In this document: in pieces, positions 56,360 to 64,000 of the stretch
How the letters are laid out: each line of letters starts with the position of its first letter
How positions within the stretch are numbered: the first letter of the stretch is position 1
Assembly: GCA_001466705.2 (NCBI GenBank)
Contig: LATX02000229.1
Coordinates: forward strand, 124,001-188,000
Length of the DNA: 64,000 bases
Direction of reading: 5' to 3'
From: Moniliophthora roreri
Lineage: Eukaryota; Basidiomycota; Agaricomycetes; Agaricales; Marasmiaceae
Made by a program: the position numbers and the translations under genes
The notes under the pieces: generated by a model
Seen by the model: only the letters and a program-made list of their open reading frames with translations
What the model was told of the DNA's origin: nothing
Databases searched by the model: none

Positions 56360-57739
56360 TTAAAAACCCTCTTGCTCCATTAGATCGAGGAGGAAGTCCT
56401 TGTCTTCCTGCGGCTGCTCGTTCACCAAGGCTCTGATTCTAGCGAACCTTTCCTCCTTCGTAAGTTTCCTTGGCTCTTCTTGTCTCTTCTCATCCTTCTT
56501 TGGTGCATCTGGGCAGTCCCTAATGCGGTGCCCCGCTTTTCCACATCTGAAGCATAACCCCTTTGCCATATACTCTTTCCTGTCTATCTCTGTGATCTGC
56601 TTGATAGCTACTTCTTCCTTCTTCCTAAAGTTTCTCTGGGGTTTCTTTCCTCCATGTTCATCATCCCAAGTCTTTCCATATTCCAATGCTTGTTTGTAGC
56701 TTTCGTCAAATATGATGGCGGCGTTCATCCATTCCTTGATCGTGGAAGGTGCCTCTTCTGGTCTCGTCATTATTTTGAATACCAAGCTCTTTGGCAATCC
56801 CTGTTTGAATGCTACTATCTGGGCCGCATCATTATACCCTGTCTGCTTTGCGAGGTAGGTGAATTGATACGTATATTTGTCGGCTCTTTCCTTCATCTTC
56901 AAGTCCTTGAGTTCCAACTGTGCTTTCAAGGCAGGATCAAGGGGTTCAAACGACGTTCTGAAGTCGTCCAAAAACTCCGACCACGTCACCTTTTCGGCCT
57001 CGGCATTGAATGCGAGTAAGAGATCGGTCTTCTCATTCTTCCAAAATTCTCCTGGTCCATCCGTCATATATGAAAGGGGAAAGAGCTTCTTCGACCTGTC
57101 ATCCGGGAACACTTTGGGGTTAAGCGCTATGTAAATCAACACTTCTCTTAAGAACTTCTTCGCATCTTTCCGCGATCCCGTAAAGGCCCTTGGGAGTGCG
57201 GCTTTCACTTCCTTTACTGCCGAAACTACTTGTACCGGCATTGCTGAACCAATGATTGCTTCTTCGGTCACCGGTTCCTCTTTCCTAGGCCTGCTTCCTG
57301 ACGGCTTTTTGTCCTCTGCCATCATTTCCGTTTGTACTTTCGGTGATCGGGGGCTGTTCTTCAAGCCCTGCAGTAGTCGTTGAAATGGGTCTAACTCCTC
57401 CGGAGAGTCTGTAGAGATGTTCAATGTATTCGAGTCTGAATGCTTCGGTGTATTCGTTAATGGTTCTTCTTATGAATCGCTCGTCTTCAATCCAATCGGA
57501 GTGAATGATGGGGTTGAGGTTCTCCTTGTTTCTGAGCTTTCTGCTGGTGTTTCTGTTAGTTGCTGACTCGTTAGCAATGGCGAGTGCAAGGGGGTCAGCA
57601 GGTCTCTGCGGGACACTCGGGTTAACAGTGGGATTGCTCGTCCACCAGGATTCGATATGGATTGGATTAGTTGCCCACGCTGGCGCGCCTCGGCCTCGGC
57701 AATGTCCTGCTCTAGCTGTCGTTCGCTCCATTGTGACAT
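56360..57739 (-). CDS. gag: E1 gag, one internal stop
   Basis: The capsid region contains GPGEFWKNEKTD and FRTSFEPLDPALKAQLELK, typical of Ty3/gypsy gag; the nucleocapsid knuckle is CFRCGKAGHRIRDC. The only ATG in this frame is at 57739 (MSQWSERQLEQDIAEAEARQ); a TAA at 57470-57472 interrupts the frame, after which it is open again to 56360. Gag and pol are separated by 17 bp and lie in different frames. Overlapping open frames around 57285-57731 are phase shadows. Confidence 0.8.
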
Positions 57740-57787
57740 TTTGCTGTTCCTAGGTGATGCCTAAACCTGGATAGGTCAGCAATCGAT

Positions 57788-57798
57788 CAGCTTGACCT
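57788..57798 (-). other. E1 primer-binding site, self-priming type
   Basis: Two bases inside the 5' LTR is an 11-base block, AGGTCAAGCTG on the minus strand. Its exact complement lies inside each LTR (57957-57967 and about 51115-51125). An 11-base match to the element's own 5' transcript is how Tf1/sushi-type elements prime; no tRNA 3' end match was evident. Confidence 0.5.
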
Positions 57799-57800
57799 TG

Positions 57801-58263
57801 TGTTACGTTACTTGCGCAGCAACGTCTAGTTCAACTACTCCGACGAAGTAAACCTCTTCGCCTTAAGCAGTTTCACAAGTTCAAGTTAGAGTTCGTTCAG
57901 TAGTTACTGAAGTTCAGAGGTCCAAATATCGGCGTTGACACAAGTATTGATTAACCAGGTCAAGCTGGAGACTTAGAGTCTCAGCTTGAGCGCTTAAATA
58001 CAGTACAACCATTATGACGCTAACTACATTTGGAAAGCGGAAAGTTCGGTGTTTAAATAAGGTTTCCCGAGCTCGTTGGGATATGAGTAATACAAATACA
58101 AAGGGATAAGCAAATGGGGACAGGGAAGGTGTAGAAGTCCAATAGAACGAGAAGCATATGTGGGAGAAGGAAATGGGAACTGAGAAGGTGTATGAGTCCG
58201 ATGGAAAAGGGAAGCATAGGGGTAAAGACGAAAGGAGAGAGTCTAAAGAAAAAGTCTGTAACA
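57801..58263 (-). repeat. E1 5' LTR
   Basis: 463 bp, same ends as the 3' LTR; the few differences seen are single-base transitions (for example CTCTGACG/CTCCGACG and CTTCACC/CTTCGCC). Confidence 0.93.
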
Positions 58264-58537
58264 AATACCTTATTCATTAGTTGAATCAACTCTAATATTC
58301 TCCAATAAGTTCTCCTCAAAAGCTCTTGCTTCTTCAGTGCCTCGAACCCTCATTCCTCATCCTTAGTAGAGGTCTAGACCCTTTCCATCCCGCAGACTGG
58401 TCTGCTCCTCACAGTTTGATTCAACTACGAACTTTACACCTCGTGTTTTATTCTGCTCCATCATTTCATCATCATCTCTGCAAACTCCGAACCCCGCATT
58501 TCCATTTCCAATTCCCCCACGACACTAGCACCTGACC

Positions 58538-59650
58538 ATGTCAGGAACAGTCCCTGGACAATTCAAAGGCTTAGGCCAAGGTGGCATGAACACCAATGGC
58601 AGAGGTACCAGCGCCGACAACAGTGGTGCCAATGGCAATCCATCTTCCCATTTCGTACCTCCTGACTGGGCCCCCAGCGCCGAACATCCTACACCACCAG
58701 CAGTCACCTGGACTGATCTCTTTAATGTCTATCACACTGTCACGCAAATGGGGGTCTCCATGAATGCCATCACCACTCACCTCTCTGGCCTTAAAACCTT
58801 GGATGAAGGCCCGAAAGGCATTGCCAAGTTCAAAGAACCCAAACCCTTCGATGGCAAAACCTCCTCTGTAACTCGATTCCTCCAGGACATCAGGAACACC
58901 ATTCAACTCTCTTGTCGCTCCCTCATCTCCGATCACGATAAATGTCTTTACTTTTCCACATACCTAGGACCAGGAGCGCCTAAAGAGTGGTACAATTCGG
59001 TAGAACTGCACAATAGAGAGTTGTTGGATGATTTTGAGAAGTTCGTAGAGAGTTTCAAGAAGCATTTTGGGAATTCGAACATTGTCGCCACCGCTCAGAA
59101 CAAACTCAACGAACTCTATCAAACCGGATCTGCTGCCCAATACATTGCTCATTTCAACGAGTGGGTTATTCACCTCAACCTCACAGATGTGTCCAAAATA
59201 CATATGCTCTACTGACACCTCAAAATGCCTGTCAAAGATGCTGTCACTTTTGTTCCAAAAACCACTCGGCCTGTCAAATTCAAAGAGTACTGCAATTTCA
59301 TTACCAAAATTGATGACAGACTACACGAGCGTGATTGAGAAAAGAAAAAGGACCATAGGCCTAATGGAAAGTCCAAACCCTCTCTCGAACTTGAACACAA
59401 CAACAACGTACCTTCCTCCTCCTCACTCGACACTCTTCCAACTGGTGAACCCATGGAAATAGACACTACCAAGGTTGCAAAACCCAGAGGACCTCTTACC
59501 AAGGCCGAATGAGAGTGCTATAGACAGAATGGTCTCTGCATGTATTGCAGAGGAACCAACCACCAAGTCAAGCAGTGCCCCAACATGTCTGACAAAGCCA
59601 GGAAGGCTTACCTTGAGAAGCAGAGTTCTTCTTTCTTGGGAAAAGCTTAG
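58538..59650 (+). pseudogene. gag: E3 gag with three in-frame TGA
   Basis: ATG 58538 (MSGTVPGQFKGLGQGG) opens 225 codons with KFKEPKPFDGKTSSVTRFLQ and FEKFVESFKKHFGN of the gag capsid domain. TGA interrupts at 59213, 59336 and 59510, and the frame stays open between them. The nucleocapsid knuckle follows as CMYCRGTNHQVKQC. TAG codons soon after mark the likely original end. Confidence 0.8.
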
Positions 59651-59689
59651 CCAATTGCCCCATAGTCCTAGAGCATTCGGCAAACATTG

Positions 59690-62347
59690 GGACTCATTCT
59701 AGCAAGCTGGATGCTACCTATACCCACCATCTCAATGGCACTTATGCCCTCGTTAACACCTCCAATCACTTTATAATCTCTATTAGATTACATCTTCCTA
59801 GTAATAAACCTGTTTCCACCTATGCTTTAGTCAATTGTGGTGCAACGAACTCTTGCATATCTGACAAGTTCTCCCAACAACACTTGCTCTCTCGCAGGCA
59901 GAGAAGCATCCCAAGTCCCATCACAGCCGTTGACAACTGCCCAATAGCGTCTGGATTGATCACCCAAGACGTCACTACTCGGCTTTCCATCTCTTCCCAC
60001 TCTGAACATATTTCCCTCGCAGTAGTATCCATTAACTATCCTATTATTTTAGGTCTGGATTGGCTACGACGTCACAACCCCGATATTGACTGGGCAGATT
60101 CATCTCTTACCTTCAAATGCTGTGGACTGCCTGCACCCATTGCAGTATATGCAAAGGGCTTTGGTCCACTATGTATCCCGAACTCAGACTCCCATAGAAC
60201 ATTGCACATCAAAGGCCTTGGTCTCTCCAGTGCATCTCGTTCCTGGATCACATCTAAGTTTTCCAGCACAATCCCTAAAATCAACCTCGGCTCCTCACAG
60301 CCATGATCTTATCCAAGTACCATGTTCCTATCAGCACTCACACAATTGAACATGACTGGTATACCAGCCCAACAGAAGTTCTCTGCAGCTACTGAATTCC
60401 TTCGACCTCTGAGTTCTCTGCCCGATGTCAAAATTATAAGCCAGCGGAAATTCAAATGCATCACTAGGAATGATCTGAACTCAGTACAATTACTCTGATT
60501 CTTCAACAACACTACCCTGACCTATATCAATTCCTTCTCAACCAATTCTGAACCCGAAGGCACAGTCCTCCTGATATCTCTGCCAAAACCTTCCGATTCG
60601 GCTCCCGAGGACGACTATACCAATTACATCCCAAAAAAATACATGCACTTCACAAATACTGTCTTTAATCCTCAAGAGTTTGAAAAATTACCAGAACATT
60701 GGCCCTACAATATTGACATCAAATTAGAAGAAGGTACCACACTGCTGTTTGGGCCAATGTACAAGCTCACTCCTCAGGAAAAGGAGGCAGTAACGGAATA
60801 CGTCCACTCGAATCTCAGATGAGGGCACATCAGACCTTCCACTTCATCTGCTGGTGCTCCAGTACTATTCACGTGCAAAAAGACTGGCAAAATATGTCTC
60901 TGCATCGATTTTAGAGGCCTCAATTCTATTACCAAGAAAAATTGATTCCCTCTCCTCTTAGTCAACGATCTCCTCAACTCCGTCCAAGGTTGCAAAGTTT
61001 TCACTGTGATTGACCTGAAAAGCGCGTACAGCCACCTACACATTAGAGAAGGCAACAAATGGAAGACCGCTTTCTGAACGCACCTGGGACTATTTGAACA
61101 CTTGATTATCTCTTATGGTCTCACCAATGCACCCGCAGCCTGGCAGTCATTCATTCAAGATGTTCTCAGAGACATCCTAGGTGTTGTGTGTGTTGTTTAC
61201 CTCGACGACATCCTCATATTCTCCAAGACCCAGGAGGAACACGATCTCCATGTCCAACTCATACTAGAACAACTCCATAACTCCAACCTCTGTGCAAATG
61301 CTAAGAAATGCGAGTTCGACAAGTCTGAAGTAGAGTACCTGAGATACATTGTTGGCACTGAGGGCATCAAAATGAACCCCAAAAAACTTGATACCATCCT
61401 TTCCTGGCCAGAACCACGACGACTCAAGGACTTACAATCATTCTTAGGCTTCACAAACTTCTATCGACGATTTATCCATGATTATTCTCGCCTTACGCTC
61501 TGCCTAACTGCTCTGACAAAGAAGTCGACACCCTTTGACTTCTCAAGCACATGCCAAGAGAGTTTTGAAGAGCTTAAACATTGATTCACATTAGCCCCAG
61601 TACTCTGACACTTCGACCCCCATATTCCATGCTATATATCAACAGACGGATCAGATTTCACACTATCAGGAATCATACAGCAACCTGATGAAGAGGGAGA
61701 CCTTCATCCTGTTTCCTTCTTCTCTCGCAAGTTCGCTTCCGCTGAAATCAACTACGATGTTTACGACAAAGAACTCCTTGCAATCATTGAAACGTTCAGA
61801 GAACATCGTCACTGGCTACTCGGTTCTCCATTCCCAATCTCAGTAATCTGCAATCATAAAAACCTTGTTTATTTCATGACATCCCAGCTATTGAACAGAA
61901 GACAGGCTCGTTGGGGAATGTTCCTCTCCAAGTTCGACTTCAAACTCGACTGGGCTCCTGGAAAAGACAATGTCGCAGATGCCGCTTCTCAGCGTCCAGA
62001 CTTTGTACCACAAACAGGGGATGAACATCTCACAGCACAACGCCAGACCCTACTCACTCCCGAACACATCGAGCGCTTAAATTCCCAAAACAACAACTTG
62101 CCATTTGAAATTCCCCCACATTCCTTCAACGCGATTACTACCCTATCCATTGATAATACAAAGCTCTTGAAGCATTTCAAAGCCGCGTACAAGGAGGATG
62201 CAACATGGAAGGAAGCAGTAGTTGCTGGAAACAAGGACTTCATGGCCTCTCATGACCTTGTTTTCCACAACAGTCGCCTGTACATTCCACCTACCCTACG
62301 TCGCAATGTCTTATTCTCCAGACACGATTCCATAATTGGAGGCCACC
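59690..62347 (+). pseudogene. pol: E3 pol with seven in-frame TGA, truncated by E2
   Basis: One frame of nearly 900 codons, open except for TGA at 60304, 60496, 60820, 60943, 61075, 61582 and 61606. Protease site reads VNCGAT in place of D-S/T-G-A. Reverse transcriptase has GLTNAPAAWQ and VVYLDDILIFSK; the connection has FLGFTNFYRRFI; RNase H starts YISTDGSDFTLSG, and NHKNLVYF stands where DHKNL is usual. Where family alignments are clear (KTAF-x-T, TKKN-x-FPL, APVL-x-HFDP, NLR-x-GHIRP) each TGA replaces a conserved Arg. The integrase is cut at its start by the E2 LTR. Confidence 0.85.
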
Positions 62348-62988
62348 TGTTACGTTACTTGCACAGCAACGACAACAACTCAACAACCACTATGACATAG
62401 TGGTGCTAAGTTGACAAAGGAACAAGTTCGAGTTTGAGTTCTTCAGCTCGCGCTAAAGTTCTCAGAGTTCAGTCGAGTTGAGCAAGATGTCCTAAGGATT
62501 AACTAGGTCAAGCTGAGGTAGCTTAGACCTGCAAACTACCTACTTATACAACAATTGTAGATACTACTTTGCATACAAACTGCAAGGTCAACATCGTTTG
62601 TTTAGTAAATAGAGTGTACCTTTGACGACTTGATAAATAGGAACATAACATCAGAAGTGATGTCGAGGAAGTAAAAATAAATATGATGATACAATAAGCG
62701 ATGTCAGAAATGACATCGCATCATAAATAGAAAGGGAAAGAAACGAATAGAATAATGGCATCATCTTGATGTCATGAATGACATAATAATGACATCTTAA
62801 ATATGGAGATAGGCATAAGGTTGAAAGGGGAGCTGGGAATGTGGATGTGTCCAGATGTTAATGAGAAGCATAGGTAAAAAAAAAGGAAAATAGTGCTCAA
62901 GAGTGTTTAAGTGTTCAAGCAGTGAATATGAAGAAAAGAATGAAGAAAGAGAGAAAAAAAGATAGTCTGTAAACGTACGACTGTAACA
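62348..62988 (-). repeat. E2 3' LTR with GATGTCA/TGACATC motifs
   Basis: Contains a perfect hairpin at 62698-62719 (GCGATGTCA, 4-base loop, TGACATCGC) and several further GATGTCA or TGACATC copies between 62655 and 62800. These could be binding sites for a bZIP-type factor or a regulatory stem-loop. Confidence 0.7.
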
Positions 62989-63011
62989 TTACCCCCTGTT
63001 CATGTTCGAAC

Positions 63012-63941
63012 TTACACGTTCGAAGCTATCGGCTGTCCTTCTATGAGCCACTCTCCTCCCCATTGTGCTTCTCTTACTACTGTCTCTCTGTCCAAATGCC
63101 TAAAAATTCTCGGTCCCTCTGGGGACCCCATGTCGATGATGATTCCGTCTCCTAATGGCGGGTCTTGTGGCCTTTCACTGTTCTCCATTTCCATAGTCGG
63201 GGTCGTCCCACGTGGTATCATCTCTCCAATTGTGGTCAAGAGTCGATGTACCACCGGTATCGTTTCGTCTCGAAGTTCTCGTAGACTGTCTTCTGTCCCT
63301 ACAATATCCAGGGAGATGGCCAGCTTTAGCAGTGTTGCAAACCGGGCAGACATAGTCCACACAGTCGACGGCGCAGTGCTCTCCCAGTTTGCACACAGGG
63401 CATTCAACTCCTCCTGGACTTCGTCAAGCAGCACCGTAGTAAGCGTTATACGATCGCTTGACGTCGAGCCGACTGGCGAAGCCGTGTCATCCGGCTCTGC
63501 GTCCTCGTCGTCCCACACCGATACAATAGGGGTGTTGGGTGTCTGGGTTGATTGGGATAACAGGGGAGGGGAGGCGTACGGGGTTCAGGAGTTCTGGAGA
63601 AAGTCTTGCTCTCTGGAAGGTGGCGCTGGAAGGTTCAGTTGTACTGGAAGTGGCAGGGGGGAGTTCATGGCCGGTAGACATTGTGGGCAGGGTAGTAGGA
63701 GGGGAGACATCGGGGAATTTTCCAGCTCTTCTGCTGGCGTTGGAGACATCGGACTCATCGCTTCTGGAATCGTCGACAACGGGGAATGGATCGGGGTAGA
63801 GTAGGGTTCGCTGGTCGGCAGGTAGACTGCTGACCCCAGCGATAGGTGTCGGGTTTCTTCGGCTGGTAGACGCATCCACGCGTCCGGTTGGGTTGGTCTG
63901 GGGAAAAGAAGAGGAGGGGACTGGAGTCTGTCCTGCTCCAA
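63012..63941 (-). CDS. E2 post-pol frames, counterpart of the E1 extra genes
   Basis: Frame B runs from about 63941 to the stop at 63012, broken once by TGA near 63585. It is Pro-rich first and then contains LLDEVQEELNALCANWES and an amphipathic helix (RFATLLKLAISLDIV). Overlapping it in the same relative phase as in E1 is a zinc-knuckle segment at about 63300-63410, CPVCKLGEHCAVDC then YVCPVCNTAKAGHLPGYC. Shared layout in two elements with different LTR lengths supports a real coding region. The 5' start is outside or uncertain. Confidence 0.4.
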
Positions 63942-64000
63942 TACATTGCTGTCTGAGTTGTAAGAGGTGCTGGCCCTTGGAGACCTCAGTTGCTCGTTTG

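Larger units (their letters stand above)
50957..58263 (-). mobile_element. Element E1: Ty3/gypsy chromovirus-type retrotransposon
   Basis: A 7.3-kb element on the minus strand with 463-bp LTRs at 50957-51419 and 57801-58263, flanked by the exact 5-bp duplication AATAC (50952-50956 and 58264-58268). I count about four differences between the LTRs, so insertion is fairly recent. Order on the minus strand is 5' LTR, primer site, gag with zinc knuckle, pol (protease, reverse transcriptase, RNase H, integrase with chromodomain-like end), extra open frames, a purine tract GAGGGGC and 3' LTR. Single in-frame stops interrupt gag and pol. Confidence 0.93.
58264..62347 (+). mobile_element. Element E3: older Ty3/gypsy element, nested host
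   Basis: Plus-strand element whose 5' LTR region is split by E1 and whose pol is cut by E2 at 62347. It carries gag at 58538 and one long pol frame. The coding frames are broken almost only by TGA codons. The 3' part and 3' LTR are expected beyond E2, outside the window. Confidence 0.85.
62348..64000 (-). mobile_element. Element E2: Ty3-type element, 3' part
   Basis: A 641-bp LTR (62348-62988) starting TGTTACGTTACTTGC and ending ACTGTAACA, related to the E1 LTR at its ends, followed by a GGGGGTAA purine tract (minus strand) and E1-like post-pol frames. The pol and 5' LTR lie beyond the window. Inserted in E3 pol; the expected 5-bp duplication on this side is CCACC. Confidence 0.75.

Noticed and set aside
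58538..62347. Alternative genetic code or selenocysteine use to explain the TGA codons of E3
   Set aside because: Host genes here (for example the SDR and the hydrolase) end with TGA, and the sites fit CGA to TGA change at conserved Arg.

Overview
The window is nuclear DNA of a basidiomycete fungus, most likely an Agaricomycete. The evidence is dense short GT-AG introns of about 45-70 bp, a DUF6593-type gene, a basidiomycete-type sesquiterpene synthase, a DUF6589-type transposon remnant and chromodomain-type Ty3 retrotransposons. Genus and species cannot be read from the sequence.

Layout. 1-3.5 kb: 3' end of a MAK5/DDX24-type DEAD-box helicase, followed by a decayed second copy of its 3' end. 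3.6-12.4 kb: six paralogous three-exon genes (called A-F here) for small single-pass membrane proteins of a family I do not recognise. 13.1-20.4 kb: a secreted alpha/beta hydrolase of the TAP type, an unidentified spliced gene, an intron-containing tRNA-Asp, a MIX17-type twin-CX9C protein, an mL45/Mba1-type mitochondrial protein and a DUF6593 protein. 20.6-28 kb: a tandem segmental duplication carrying two cytochrome P450 copies, each with its own 3' lesion, and two copies of an unidentified gene remnant. 28.9-32.4 kb: an MFS transporter. 37-38.2 kb: a sesquiterpene synthase. 41.2-44 kb: an SDR oxidoreductase and its tandem pseudogene. 44.6-48 kb: a 68-residue membrane protein and PWP2. 48.1-64 kb: nested transposable elements that appear to cut off a gene starting at 48066.

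Genes that may work together. The P450s, MFS exporter, sesquiterpene synthase and SDR lie within about 24 kb and could be a loose sesquiterpenoid neighbourhood, but the P450s are damaged and the gaps are large, so this is inference. MAK5 and PWP2 are both ribosome-biogenesis factors, and MIX17 and mL45 are mitochondrial housekeeping proteins; both look like unrelated core genes.

Transposon block. The oldest Ty3/gypsy element (E3, + strand, about 50.8 to beyond 62.3 kb) is interrupted in its 5' LTR region by a nearly complete element (E1, minus strand, 50957-58263, 463-bp LTRs, AATAC target duplication) and in its pol gene by a second minus-strand element (E2, from 62348 past the window end). 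E3 pol carries seven in-frame TGA codons and no TAA or TAG. E1 has single in-frame stops in gag and in pol. E1 and E2 both carry extra sense-strand reading frames after pol, including a double zinc-knuckle motif that overlaps another long open frame. The strongest candidates for something new are the six-gene membrane-protein cluster and this overlapping post-pol coding region.
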